From contig CAZBLR010000003.1 in assembly GCA_964492895.1 (NCBI GenBank), positions 1 to 64,000 of the forward strand: a stretch of DNA of 64,000 nt, read 5' to 3'. The stretch is from DATLWN01 sp964492895 (GTDB lineage: Bacteria > Pseudomonadota > Zetaproteobacteria > Mariprofundales > Mariprofundaceae). Below the pieces are notes generated by a model that was not told where the DNA came from, did no database searches, and saw nothing but the letters and a program-made list of their open reading frames with translations. Made by a program: the position numbers and the translations under genes. Shown here piece by piece: positions 1-8,131 of this stretch; position 1 is the stretch's first letter, and every line of letters begins with the position of its first letter.

Positions 1-2
1 TG

Positions 3-830
3 CTGGGCGGCGCGCGCGGGCCGCTGGCCATGGCCATCGTGCAGGAGATGACCGGTCGCGCGTTCTCGTTCGGTGGCTGGGTCGTCGCGGCCGCACCGAT
101 GGTTCTGGGCATGCTGGTCATCGCCGCCGTGACGCTGCTGCGCATGGCGCCGCTGGACGAGGTCGACATGGCCGGGGCGCGCCGGCGCATCGAGCAGCGC
201 CAGCTGGAACTGGGGCAGCTCGGGCTTTCCGGTCGCCTGATGGCGGCGCTGATGCTGGCCACGATGGGAGCCTGGATCTGGATGGGGGAATCCGTCGGCC
301 TGGCCGGCATCGCCCTGCTGGCGGTGGCGGCGATGTTCGCGCTGCGCATCGTCGGCTGGCGCGATATCCAGCCGCATGTCGACTGGGGGGTGGTGCTGAT
401 GTACGGCGGCGCCATCGCCGTGGCGCGGGCGCTGGAGAAGACCGGCGCGGCCGGCTGGCTCGCCGCCCAGCTGTGGCCGCACGGCGTTTCCGGCCTGGCC
501 CTGCTGGCATTGCTGGCGCTGGTGACGCTGCTGTTGACCGAGGCCATCAGCAACTCGGCGGCCGTGGCCATCCTGCTGCCGATGTCGATCCCGCTCGCGT
601 CGGCCTCCGGCTTCGATCCGGTGCTGGTCGCGCTGTCCGTCGGCATCGTGTCCGGCTTCGCCTTCACGTTGCCGATGGGGACGCCGGCCAATGCCATGGT
701 GTTCGGCACCGGCTATGTGGATCTGCGGCTGATGCTGCGTTACGGCGGCGTGATGATGCTCTCCGCGCTGCTACTGTATGTATTGACGGCGAGGTTCTGG
801 TGGCCGGTCGCCGGCGTGGGTATCGGATGA
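3..830 (+). CDS. DASS/SLC13-type anion transporter, C-terminal part
   Basis: The reading frame is open to the left edge, so the true start lies outside the window; the first internal ATG is at 30. What is visible is strongly hydrophobic with several membrane segments. Near the C-terminus it carries a TEAISNSAAVAILLP stretch and an FTLPMGTPANAMVFGTG stretch, typical of the second half of divalent-anion:sodium symporters (SLC13, sodium/sulfate type). The stop overlaps the start of cysH as ATGA, so the two genes are translationally coupled. A role in sulfate uptake for the downstream assimilation genes is inference from this coupling; dicarboxylate transport is the alternative. Confidence 0.75.
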   Translation: MGGARGPLAMAIVQEMTGRAFSFGGWVVAAAPMVLGMLVIAAVTLLRMAPLDEVDMAGARRRIEQRQLELGQLGLSGRLMAALMLATMGAWIWMGESVGLAGIALLAVAAMFALRIVGWRDIQPHVDWGVVLMYGGAIAVARALEKTGAAGWLAAQLWPHGVSGLALLALLALVTLLLTEAISNSAAVAILLPMSIPLASASGFDPVLVALSVGIVSGFAFTLPMGTPANAMVFGTGYVDLRLMLRYGGVMMLSALLLYVLTARFWWPVAGVGIG

Positions 831-1570
831 GCCAAGGAGTGGACGTGTTGCAGGACAAGATCGATTCGGCGGCGGCGTTGTTGCGCAGCGCCCTGGCCAG
901 GCATGGGGACGGGCTGGTCTATCCGTCCAGTTTCGGGGCCGAGGCCTCGGTGCTGATCGACCTGATCGGCAGGAACGGTCTGAAGATCCCGGTGCTGACG
1001 CTGGACACCGGTCGCCTGCCGCAGGCCACCTACGACGTCATCGAGGCGGTGGAACGGCGCTACGGCATCCAGGTGCAGGTGGTGTTCCCGGACGAGCACG
1101 AGGTGGAGCAGATGGTACGTGAGCACGGCGTGAACCTGTTCCGGCATTCGGTCGAGGAACGCAAGCTGTGCTGCCAGGTGCGCAAGGTGAACCCGCTGAA
1201 CCGGGCCCTGGCGGGCAGGCAGGCGTGGATCACCGGCCGCCGCCACGGCCAGTCCGACGGCCGGTCCGGCCTCGAGGCCGTCGAGCACGATCCGGTCTAC
1301 GGGCTCACCAAGTACAACCCGCTCCTGACCTGGAGCTGGGACGAGATCTGGCAATATATCCGTGCCCATGACGTGCCCTACAACAGGCTGCACGACCACT
1401 TCTACCACTCCATCGGCTGCGAGTGCTGCACGCGCGCCATCGCCGTCGGCGAGGATGAGCGCGCCGGCCGCTGGTGGTGGGAAAACGGGGAGTCGCTGGC
1501 AGAATGCGGCCTGCACGTGACCAGCCCGATCCTGAAGCAGGTCGAAGGCGAAGCGGGCGAAGGAATCTGA
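827..1570 (+). CDS. cysH: Adenylylsulfate (APS) reductase, assimilatory
   Basis: Reduces adenylylsulfate to sulfite and AMP in sulfate assimilation. The start is the ATG at 827 that overlaps the preceding stop, giving 247 residues; a longer upstream frame has no support. The PAPS-reductase PP-loop fold is recognisable. The protein has both cysteine pairs that bind the [4Fe-4S] cluster (KLCCQVRK near residue 120 and GCECCTRA near 205) plus the catalytic cysteine in AECGLH close to the C-terminus. The cysteine pairs mark it as an APS rather than a PAPS reductase, which fits the absence of a cysC domain in the neighbouring cysN. Confidence 0.93.
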   Translation: MSQGVDVLQDKIDSAAALLRSALARHGDGLVYPSSFGAEASVLIDLIGRNGLKIPVLTLDTGRLPQATYDVIEAVERRYGIQVQVVFPDEHEVEQMVREHGVNLFRHSVEERKLCCQVRKVNPLNRALAGRQAWITGRRHGQSDGRSGLEAVEHDPVYGLTKYNPLLTWSWDEIWQYIRAHDVPYNRLHDHFYHSIGCECCTRAIAVGEDERAGRWWWENGESLAECGLHVTSPILKQVEGEAGEGI

Positions 1571-1577
1571 GGAGTAG

Positions 1578-2483
1578 ATGATGAGCGAGCACCGGCTGAC
1601 CCAGCTCAAGGCGCTGGAAGCGGAATCGATCCATATCATGCGCGAGGTGGTGGCGGAGTTCCGCAACCCCGTGATGCTGTATTCGGTCGGCAAGGATTCC
1701 AGCGTCATGCTGCACCTGGCGCGCAAGGCCTTCCATCCGGCGCCGCTGCCGTTCCCGCTGCTGCACGTCGACACCGGCTACAAGTTCCGCGAGATGTACG
1801 AGTTCCGCGACTGGGTTACCCAGGAAATCGGGGCCGAGCTGATCGTGCACCGCAACGAGGAGGCCATCGCCCGCGGCATGAACCCGAAGGACTACGGCGT
1901 GGCCCGCTGCTGCGGGGCGCTGAAGACGGAGGCGCTGCTGCAGGCGCTGGAGGCCGGCGGTTACGACGCAGCCTTCGGCGGCGCCCGCCGCGACGAGGAG
2001 CGCAGCCGCGCCAAGGAGCGCGTGTTCTCGATCCGCGACGAGTTCGGCCAGTGGGACCCGAAGAACCAGCGCCCGGAGCTGTGGGACATCTACAACGGCC
2101 GCATCCACGAGGGCGAGTCGGTACGCGTGTTCCCGCTGTCGAACTGGACGGAGATGGACATCTGGCTGTACATCCGCCAGGAGGGCATCCCCATCGTGCC
2201 GCTGTACTACGCCGAGGAGCGGCCGATGGTCGTGCGCGGCGAGCTGCTGATCCCGGTCGAGGACGAGCGGCACCTGAACGAGGGCGAGACGCCGGTGCCG
2301 GTGATGTGCCGCTTCCGCACGCTGGGCTGCAGCCCCTGTACCGGGGCCGTGCGTTCCACCGCGACCAATATCGACGAGATCGTGGCCGAGGCGGCGGCGG
2401 CGCGGCGCTCCGAGCGCGAGACGCGCATCATCGACCATGGATCGAACTCGATGGAAGACAAGAAGAAGGAAGGGTATTTTTGA
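1578..2483 (+). CDS. cysD: Sulfate adenylyltransferase subunit 2
   Basis: Small catalytic subunit of ATP sulfurylase; with CysN it makes APS from sulfate and ATP. The 301-residue protein is family length and shows the N-type ATP pyrophosphatase loop SVGKDSS near residue 36, the HVDTGYKF stretch, and a C-terminal LGCSPCTGA motif. It starts 7 nt after the cysH stop behind a GGAG ribosome-binding site at 1571-1574; a second ATG follows immediately at 1581. It is separated from its partner cysN by an unusually structured 223-nt spacer. Confidence 0.96.
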   Translation: MMSEHRLTQLKALEAESIHIMREVVAEFRNPVMLYSVGKDSSVMLHLARKAFHPAPLPFPLLHVDTGYKFREMYEFRDWVTQEIGAELIVHRNEEAIARGMNPKDYGVARCCGALKTEALLQALEAGGYDAAFGGARRDEERSRAKERVFSIRDEFGQWDPKNQRPELWDIYNGRIHEGESVRVFPLSNWTEMDIWLYIRQEGIPIVPLYYAEERPMVVRGELLIPVEDERHLNEGETPVPVMCRFRTLGCSPCTGAVRSTATNIDEIVAEAAAARRSERETRIIDHGSNSMEDKKKEGYF

Positions 2484-2490
2484 TTGATAC

Positions 2491-2593
2491 GCCGAAGGCC
2501 ATCCGTGTCCTTCGGCTTGGACGAAAGAAGAAAAGCGCGGTTTTCTTCTTCCTCACGAATCGGCGGGGCTGATTCGCCACCCGTCCTGGGTGG
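2491..2593. repeat. Array of four consecutive hairpins between cysD and cysN
   Basis: Four inverted repeats follow one another: GCCGAAGG at 2491-2498 with CCTTCGGC at 2509-2516; a perfect 10-bp stem AAGAAGAAAA at 2525-2534 with its complement at 2541-2550; CGAATC at 2556-2561 with GATTCG at 2571-2576; CCACCC at 2577-2582 with GGGTGG at 2588-2593. The second looks like a bidirectional terminator because it has A-rich and T-rich arms. Function (attenuation, RNA processing or REP-like debris) cannot be decided from sequence. Confidence 0.7.
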
Positions 2594-2635
2594 AAGGGTG
2601 TTGCAGTTTGACGGCGCGCGGAGTGCATCAGGGTG

Positions 2636-2697
2636 ACAAAGGGACTGGTTGGTTCTATTTCCTTTGTGACCTCTGCGTCCTCTGCGGTGAAATGAGG
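2636..2697. repeat. Dispersed CTCTGCG-type intergenic repeat upstream of cysN
   Basis: The stretch 2661-2692 contains CCTTTGTGACCTCTGCG followed by a second CTCTGCGGTGA unit. ACAAAGG at 2636-2642 pairs perfectly with CCTTTGT at 2661-2667. On the opposite strand it reads as the SPQRTQRSQR type of peptide that I recall recurring in spurious translated ORFs of many bacteria, which marks it as a widespread dispersed DNA repeat rather than coding sequence. Its right end supplies the GAGG (2694-2697) that serves as ribosome-binding site for cysN. Confidence 0.6.
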
Positions 2698-2706
2698 TTT
2701 TGAACG

Positions 2707-3999
2707 ATGACGGAATTCAATTTCAAGCTGAGCCAGGAGATCGAGCTGCTCAGGCTGGTGACGGTCGGCAGCGTCGACGACGGCAAGTCGACGCTGATCG
2801 GGCGCCTGCTCGTCGACACGAAGGGCGCCTTCGAGGACCAGCTGCTGGCCGTGCGCAAGAAGAAGGGCGACGACCACGTCGCCGCCTCGGCGGCCGAGAT
2901 CGACCTGGCCATGCTGACCGACGGCCTGGCCGCCGAGCGCGAGCAGGGCATCACCATCGACGTGGCCTACCGCTATTTCGCGACGCCGAAGCGCAAGTTC
3001 ATCATGGCCGATTGCCCGGGGCACGAGCAGTACACGCGCAACATGGTCACCGGCGCCTCGACGGCGAACGCCGCCATCATCCTCGTCGATGCGCGCAACG
3101 GCGTCATGAAGCAGACCAAGCGCCATACCCACATCCTCGGCCTGCTCGGCATGCCGCACCTGATCGTGGCCGTGAACAAGATGGACCTGGTCGGTTTCGA
3201 CCGGGGCGCGTTCGAATCGATCCGCGACGAGCTGGCCGAATTCTGTGCCAGGCAGGGCATCCGCAATCTGATCACGGTCCCGATCTCGGCGCTGAACGGC
3301 GACATGGTCACGGTGCGCGGCGAGCGCATGCCCTGGTACCAGGGGCCGACGCTGCTGGAGACGCTGGAATCGCTGGATGTGGCCAACCACGTCGATGCCG
3401 CCCCGTTCCGCTTCCCGGTGCAGCTGGTCAACCGGCCGCAGACGTCCGAGTGGCCCGACTACCGCGGCTTCATGGGGCGCATCGTCTCCGGCACCGTCAG
3501 GGTCGGCGACGAGGTGACGGTGCTGCCGTCGGGCAAGACGAGCCGCGTGAAGGAGATCGTCAGTTTCGACGGCAATCTGGACGAGGCCTTCGCGCCGATG
3601 AGCACGACGCTGACGCTGGCCGACGAGATCGATATCTCGCGCGGCGACATGCTGGTGCATGCGGGCGACAGCCCCAGGGATGCCAAGGACGTCGAGGCCA
3701 TGGTCTGCTGGATGGGCGAGGAGCCGCTGACAGCCCGCAAGAAATATGTCATCAAGCATACGACCCATGCGCTTAAGGCGATGGTCACCGACATCGTCTA
3801 CCGCACCGATATCCATACCCTGGAGCGGGAGGCGGGGGTCGGCGAGATGGCCATGAACGACATCGGCCGCGTGGCATTCAAGCTGCAGAAGCCGATGTTC
3901 TACGACGCCTACGCCGACAATCACGCGACGGGAAGCTTCATCATCATCGACAGCTTCACGAACAACACCGTCGGCGCCGGCATGATCTGCGGGGACTGA
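2707..3999 (+). CDS. cysN: Sulfate adenylyltransferase subunit 1 (GTPase)
   Basis: GTP-hydrolysing regulatory subunit of ATP sulfurylase; GTP hydrolysis drives APS synthesis by CysD. The 430 residues begin with a translation-factor-type G domain: GSVDDGKST (G1) near residue 22, DCPGHEQ (G3) near 100 and NKMDL (G4) near 157, followed by EF-Tu-like beta-barrel domains. The protein ends after these domains and lacks the APS-kinase (CysC) extension, which agrees with the APS-type CysH. The ATG lies 9 nt after a GAGG sequence that belongs to the upstream repeat. Confidence 0.95.
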   Translation: MTEFNFKLSQEIELLRLVTVGSVDDGKSTLIGRLLVDTKGAFEDQLLAVRKKKGDDHVAASAAEIDLAMLTDGLAAEREQGITIDVAYRYFATPKRKFIMADCPGHEQYTRNMVTGASTANAAIILVDARNGVMKQTKRHTHILGLLGMPHLIVAVNKMDLVGFDRGAFESIRDELAEFCARQGIRNLITVPISALNGDMVTVRGERMPWYQGPTLLETLESLDVANHVDAAPFRFPVQLVNRPQTSEWPDYRGFMGRIVSGTVRVGDEVTVLPSGKTSRVKEIVSFDGNLDEAFAPMSTTLTLADEIDISRGDMLVHAGDSPRDAKDVEAMVCWMGEEPLTARKKYVIKHTTHALKAMVTDIVYRTDIHTLEREAGVGEMAMNDIGRVAFKLQKPMFYDAYADNHATGSFIIIDSFTNNTVGAGMICGD

Positions 4000-4002
4000 G
4001 CC

Positions 4003-4875
4003 TTGGCTGCGCTGGCCCAGCGCCTGAGTGCCTATGGCCGACTGGTGCGGCTGGACCGGCCCATCGGCAGCCTGCTGCTGATGTGGCCGATGCTGTGGGC
4101 GCTGTGGATCGCCGGCAACGGGCACCCGGACGGCTACGTGCTGCTGGTGTTCGTGGCCGGGGTGTTCCTGATGCGCTCGGCCGGTTGCGCGATCAACGAT
4201 TACGCCGACCGCGACTTCGATCCGCATGTCGAGCGCACGCGCCAGCGGCCGCTGGCGGCCGGCGCTATCCGGCCGTGGGAGGCCCTGGCCGTGGCCCTGG
4301 TGCTGGCGCTGGTGTCGTTCGCGCTGGTGCTGACGATGAACCGGCTGACCGTCATGCTGTCCTTCGTGGCCGTCCTGCTCGCCGCGCTCTATCCCTTCAC
4401 CAAGCGCTGGACGCAGTGGCCGCAGCTGTTCCTGGGGTTCGCCTTCGCCTGGGCCGTGCCGATGGCCTTCGCGGCCCAGTCCGGCCGCCTCGATGCCGGC
4501 GCCTGGGGCATGTTCGCGGCCAGCTGCCTGTGGATCGTCGCCTACGACACCGAGTATGCGATGGTGGACCGCAACGACGATCTGAAGGTCGGCATCAAGT
4601 CCACGGCCATCCGCTTCGGCCGCTTCGACCGGCTGATCATCGGCCTGTTCCAGGCGGGATTCCTGGCGATGCTGGCGGGTCTCGGCGTGCACTACGGGCT
4701 CGGCCGGGCCTTCGATGCCGGGCTGGCGGCGGCACTGGCGCTGTTCGCCTACCAGCAATGGCTGATCCGCGGGCGCGGGCGTGATGCCTGCTTCCGGGCC
4801 TTCCTGCACAACAACTGGGTGGGTGCGGTGATCTTCCTCGGGATCGTCGCTGACTTTGCCCTGGCCGGACGCTAG
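4003..4875 (+). CDS. ubiA: 4-hydroxybenzoate octaprenyltransferase
   Basis: Membrane prenyltransferase that attaches the polyprenyl tail to 4-hydroxybenzoate in ubiquinone synthesis. The 290-residue protein has about eight hydrophobic segments and both Asp-rich prenyl-diphosphate/magnesium motifs: NDYADRDFD near residue 63 and DTEYAMVDRNDD near 185. The start is a TTG only 3 nt after the cysN stop; no ATG is close by, and the N-terminus RLVRLDRPIGSLLLMWP is family-typical, so TTG is accepted. Its link to the cys genes is positional only. Confidence 0.93.
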   Translation: MAALAQRLSAYGRLVRLDRPIGSLLLMWPMLWALWIAGNGHPDGYVLLVFVAGVFLMRSAGCAINDYADRDFDPHVERTRQRPLAAGAIRPWEALAVALVLALVSFALVLTMNRLTVMLSFVAVLLAALYPFTKRWTQWPQLFLGFAFAWAVPMAFAAQSGRLDAGAWGMFAASCLWIVAYDTEYAMVDRNDDLKVGIKSTAIRFGRFDRLIIGLFQAGFLAMLAGLGVHYGLGRAFDAGLAAALALFAYQQWLIRGRGRDACFRAFLHNNWVGAVIFLGIVADFALAGR

Positions 4876-4912
4876 GGTTGGTCGCCGAATTTACCCGACG
4901 GAGCGTGTTCCC

Positions 4913-5845
4913 TTGACCCATCTGCGCATCGCCACCCGCAAATCCCCGCTGGCCCTGTGGCAGGCCGAGTTCGTCGCCGCGGAGCTGGCGCGCCTGCATC
5001 CGGGCCTGACCACGGAGCTGGTGAAGATCACCACCCGCGGCGACAAGATCCTGGACGTGCCGCTGGCCAAGGTCGGCGGCAAGGGGCTGTTCACCAAGGA
5101 GATCGACGCGGCGCTGGCCGACGGCCGGGCCGATCTGGCGGTGCATTCGATGAAGGACGTGCCGACCGAACTGCCGCCCGGCATGTCGATCCGCGCCATC
5201 CCCGAGCGGGCCGATCCGCGCGACGCCGTGGCCACGCGCACCGGCGGGGGACTGGCCAGCCTGCCGGCGGGCGCGCGCATCGGTACCTCCAGCCTGCGCC
5301 GCCTGTGCCAGCTGAAGGCGCGATTCCCGTCCTTCGAGTTCGTGTCGGTGCGCGGCAGCGTGCAGACGCGCCTGGACAAGGTCGGCCGTGAGGTCGATGC
5401 CGTGATCCTGGCCGCCGCCGGCGTACGCCGGCTCGGGATCGCCGACCGGATGCACGCGTTCCTGGACACGGACGTGATGCTGCCGGCCGTGGCCCAGGGC
5501 ACGCTCGGGATCCAGACGCGCGACGACGACGATGCGACCAACGCCCTGGTCGACGGGCTGAACCATGCGGACACCGTCGACCGCACCCGCGCCGAACGCG
5601 CCTTCCTGGCCACGCTCGAGGGCGGCTGCCAGGTGCCGATCGCCGCCTATGCCGTGCTGGAAGGGGATCGCCTGCATCTGAGCGGCCTGGTCGGCGAGGT
5701 CGACGGCTCGCTGCTGATCAGGCGGACGATCGAGGGTGCGCGGGCGGATGCCGGCCAGCTCGGGCGCACGCTGGCCACACAGGTGCTCGATGCCGGCGGA
5801 CGGGAGATCCTGGAACGCGTCTACGCCATGCAGCCGAACGCCTGA
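4913..5845 (+). CDS. hemC: Porphobilinogen deaminase (hydroxymethylbilane synthase)
   Basis: Polymerises four porphobilinogens to hydroxymethylbilane in tetrapyrrole synthesis. I place the start at the TTG at 4913, which follows a GGAG (4900-4903) at 9-nt spacing and gives 310 residues, the normal family length; a frame from 4856 would overlap ubiA and add an atypical leader. The N-terminus LRIATRKSPLALWQA, the KDVPTELP loop and EGGCQVP, whose cysteine holds the dipyrromethane cofactor, are all present. Confidence 0.95.
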   Translation: MTHLRIATRKSPLALWQAEFVAAELARLHPGLTTELVKITTRGDKILDVPLAKVGGKGLFTKEIDAALADGRADLAVHSMKDVPTELPPGMSIRAIPERADPRDAVATRTGGGLASLPAGARIGTSSLRRLCQLKARFPSFEFVSVRGSVQTRLDKVGREVDAVILAAAGVRRLGIADRMHAFLDTDVMLPAVAQGTLGIQTRDDDDATNALVDGLNHADTVDRTRAERAFLATLEGGCQVPIAAYAVLEGDRLHLSGLVGEVDGSLLIRRTIEGARADAGQLGRTLATQVLDAGGREILERVYAMQPNA

Positions 5846-5872
5846 AGGGTCGCTTTGGGGGTCGTTCGGGGA

Positions 5873-5900
5873 TTGACGAAACGGGGACCGATCCCTATCG
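5873..5900 (+). promoter_or_regulatory. Sigma-70-like promoter of the tRNA-Pro/Arg/His cluster
   Basis: TTGACG at 5873-5878 and CTATCG at 5895-5900 are separated by 16 nt, with a GC-rich discriminator after the second box, as is usual for stable-RNA promoters. It lies about 38 nt upstream of tRNA-Pro. The -10 box is a weak match. Confidence 0.55.
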
Positions 5901-5937
5901 TCCGCCGCCTTCGCAGGCAAGGAAGGCAAGGGCGACG

Positions 5938-6014
5938 CGGGGCGTAGCGCAGTCTGGTAGCGCATCTGCTTTGGGAGCAGAGGGCCGCAGGTTCGAATCC
6001 TGCCGCCCCGACCA
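5938..6014 (+). tRNA. tRNA-Pro(UGG)
   Basis: The acceptor arms CGGGGCG and CGCCCCG pair fully, the T arm carries GGTTCGAATCC, and an encoded CCA ends at 6014. The anticodon loop TTTGGGA gives anticodon TGG. It is the first of a Pro-Arg-His cluster, a grouping common in gammaproteobacteria. Confidence 0.97.
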
Positions 6015-6047
6015 GTCCGGGTCGGATACGAGACATGCACCGAACAG

Positions 6048-6124
6048 GCGCCTGTAGCTCAACCGGATAGAGCAACAGCCTTCTAAGCTGTAGGCTGCAG
6101 GTTCGAGTCCTGCCAGGCGCGCCA
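6048..6124 (+). tRNA. tRNA-Arg(UCU)
   Basis: Acceptor arms GCGCCTG and CAGGCGC pair, the T arm has GGTTCGAGTCC, and CCA is encoded. The anticodon stem ACAGC/GCTGT encloses loop CTTCTAA with anticodon TCT. Confidence 0.97.
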
Positions 6125-6132
6125 GCGGGGAT

Positions 6133-6208
6133 GGTGGACGTAGCTCAATGGTAGAGCCCCGGTTTGTGGTACCGGTGGTTGGGGGTTCGAGTCCCCTCGT
6201 CCACCCCA
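6133..6208 (+). tRNA. tRNA-His(GUG)
   Basis: Acceptor arms GTGGACG and CGTCCAC pair. An extra G at 6133 faces a C discriminator at 6205, the G-1:C73 pair unique to tRNA-His. The anticodon loop TTGTGGT gives GTG and CCA is encoded. Confidence 0.97.
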
Positions 6209-6275
6209 GTTGCGGGATGCGTTGAAGCCGTCGAGGCGTCCCGCCGGCCATGGTGAGCGGCACGATGCCGCGAAT

Positions 6276-6373
6276 CAAAACCAGGCGCTGTACGTGCCTG
6301 ATTTTGTGAGCCGGGGCAACACCGCGATGTTGCCTCGGCGTAGAGAAAAACATGCATGGAAGCATGATTTTCG
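6276..6373. terminator. Three successive hairpins after the tRNA-Pro/Arg/His cluster
   Basis: Hairpin one pairs CAAAA-C-CAGGC (6276-6286) with GCCTG-A-TTTTG (6296-6306). Hairpin two pairs CCGGGGCAACA (6311-6321) with TGTTGCCTCGG (6328-6338) at 10 of 11 positions around a 6-nt loop. Hairpin three pairs GAAAAACATGC (6345-6355) with GCATGATTTTC (6362-6372) with one mismatch and ends in a T-run. The third looks most like an intrinsic terminator; together they probably end the tRNA transcript, but a structured small RNA is possible. Confidence 0.5.
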
Positions 6374-6377
6374 GATG

Positions 6378-6406
6378 TTCCAAATACGCGGTCGATGCTC
6401 TAGTAT
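6378..6406 (+). promoter_or_regulatory. Promoter of tRNA-Lys
   Basis: TTCCAA at 6378-6383 and TAGTAT at 6401-6406 are spaced by 17 nt, putting the start of transcription a few bases before the tRNA-Lys gene at 6419. Confidence 0.55.
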
Positions 6407-6418
6407 CCGCCGCCGCAT

Positions 6419-6494
<76 letters not shown>

Positions 6495-6500
6495 TGCATC

Positions 6501-6533
6501 GGAGGGGGTTGCGTCGGCAGCCCCTCTTTTTTT
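6501..6533 (+). terminator. Intrinsic terminator after tRNA-Lys
   Basis: A G-rich arm at 6502-6512 pairs with GCAGCCCCTC ending at 6526, followed by seven T residues. Confidence 0.85.
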
Positions 6534-6590
6534 GCCCGCGGCCGTCCCCGGAACGCCGGCTGACAACGGCCGGCAGGACGCGCGCGCGGT

Positions 6591-6619
6591 TTGCGTCCGG
6601 CGCGCCGTCTCGGCATAGT
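6591..6619 (+). promoter_or_regulatory. Candidate promoter for tRNA-Leu and tig
   Basis: TTGCGT at 6591-6596 and CATAGT at 6614-6619 are separated by 17 nt, about 59 nt upstream of tRNA-Leu. No terminator is seen between tRNA-Leu and tig, so the two may share a transcript. Confidence 0.45.
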
Positions 6620-6677
6620 TCCGTACCTTTTCAGCACCGTGCGTCCGGTTGCAGGCAGCCGGCGTGGCGGCCATCAG

Positions 6678-6761
<84 letters not shown>

Positions 6762-6791
6762 ACATCGAGCAGACGACAGGAGCGACGCAAC

Positions 6792-8129
6792 ATGATTCAG
6801 ACCGAGGTCAAGGCCACAGGGAAGCACGAACACCTGGTGCAGGTGCACGTGCCGCAGGGCGACTACGATGCCGTCTATGCCGAGCAGCTGCAGAAGATCG
6901 CCTCGCGCGTCAAGCAGCCGGGATTCCGGCAGGGCAAGATGCCGCGCTCGCTGATCGAGCGCCAGTTCTCCGGCCAGCTGCTGGAGGACACCGCATCCGA
7001 ACTCGTGCAGCGCCATTACACGGAGGTCATCGAGTCCACCGGCCTGAAGCCGGCGGTGCAGCCGGAGCTGGAACTGCCGGCGGTGCAGCCGGGAAGCGGC
7101 TTCACCTTCACCCTGAAGGTGACGACCTGGCCCGAAGCCAAGATCAAGGACCTGGGCAAGCTGCAGTTCACCGCGACCGAGGTGACGGCGGGTGATGCCG
7201 ACGTCGAGGCCGTGGTCGAACGCCTGATGACTTCGCAGGTGCGCTACGAGCCCGTCGACGGGCGCGCCGCCGAAGCGGGGGACCGGCTGGAGATCGATTT
7301 CACCGGCTACGTCGACGGCGAGGCCTTCGAGGGCGGCAAGGGCGAGAACGTGGCCCTGGTGCTGGGCGAGGGGCGCTTCATCCCCGGTTTCGAGGACGGA
7401 CTGATGGGTGCTGCGCCCGGGGATCAGCGCGAGGTCAGCGTGACCTTCCCGGCCGATTACCAGGCGGCGAACCTGGCCGGCAAGGCCGCCCGTTTCGAGG
7501 TGACGGTGCGCACCGTGGCGCGGGCCGAGCCGCCGAAGGACGCGGACGATCTGGCCACCATCGTCGGTTTTGACGATGCGGCTGCCCTGCGCGCCGATAT
7601 CCGCCAGCGCCTGCAGGCCGAGGCGGAGCAGGCCGGTTACACGGCGACCCGCCAGGCGGCGCTGGATGCCCTGCTGGAGGCCAATGCGGTGGAGCTGCCC
7701 GATGCGCTGGTGCGCGAGGACGTCAAGCAGACCACGATGCGCGTGGCCCAGAACATGCGCCAGCAGGGCCTGCAACCGGACAAGTCGATGTTCGAGGATC
7801 CCGAGTTCCAGAAGGAGGTCCGGGGTCGGGCCGAGCGCGGCCTGAAATTGTCGGTTTTGCTACAGGCCGTCCGGAACGAGACCGGGATCGAGGTGACCGA
7901 GGACGACATCGAGGCGGAGCTCGCCGCGCAGGCCAAGCAGTATCCGGAGGAGCAGCACGAGGAGTTCAAACGCTGGATGCGCGGTCAGCCCGAGCGCATG
8001 CAGGAGTTGGCCGATCAATTGCTTGAACGGAAGTGCATCGCCTATATAGTGGACAAGGCCAAGGCCAGGAAGCAGGCCAAGGGCCTGTCCGAATGGCAGG
8101 CCGAACAGGAACAGGGCCAGGAGAAGTAG
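6792..8129 (+). CDS. tig: Trigger factor
   Basis: Ribosome-bound chaperone and FKBP-type peptidyl-prolyl isomerase that meets nascent chains. The ATG at 6792 follows AGGAG and gives 445 residues, close to the usual 430-440. The N-terminal ribosome-binding region has GFRQGKMP (the GFRxGKxP signature) near residue 43. The middle FKBP-like domain (about 155-245) contains the YVDGEAFEGG loop, and the C-terminal helical domain ends in an acidic/Gln-rich tail. It heads the tig-clpP-clpX-lon-hupB block of protein-quality-control genes. Confidence 0.97.
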   Translation: MIQTEVKATGKHEHLVQVHVPQGDYDAVYAEQLQKIASRVKQPGFRQGKMPRSLIERQFSGQLLEDTASELVQRHYTEVIESTGLKPAVQPELELPAVQPGSGFTFTLKVTTWPEAKIKDLGKLQFTATEVTAGDADVEAVVERLMTSQVRYEPVDGRAAEAGDRLEIDFTGYVDGEAFEGGKGENVALVLGEGRFIPGFEDGLMGAAPGDQREVSVTFPADYQAANLAGKAARFEVTVRTVARAEPPKDADDLATIVGFDDAAALRADIRQRLQAEAEQAGYTATRQAALDALLEANAVELPDALVREDVKQTTMRVAQNMRQQGLQPDKSMFEDPEFQKEVRGRAERGLKLSVLLQAVRNETGIEVTEDDIEAELAAQAKQYPEEQHEEFKRWMRGQPERMQELADQLLERKCIAYIVDKAKARKQAKGLSEWQAEQEQGQEK

Positions 8130-8131
8130 AC

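Noticed and set aside
2428..4809. 793-residue open frame on the minus strand opposite cysN and ubiA
   Set aside because: Shadow of two well-recognised plus-strand genes in GC-rich DNA; its translation is low-complexity (His/Gln/Arg-rich) and crosses the hairpin spacer.
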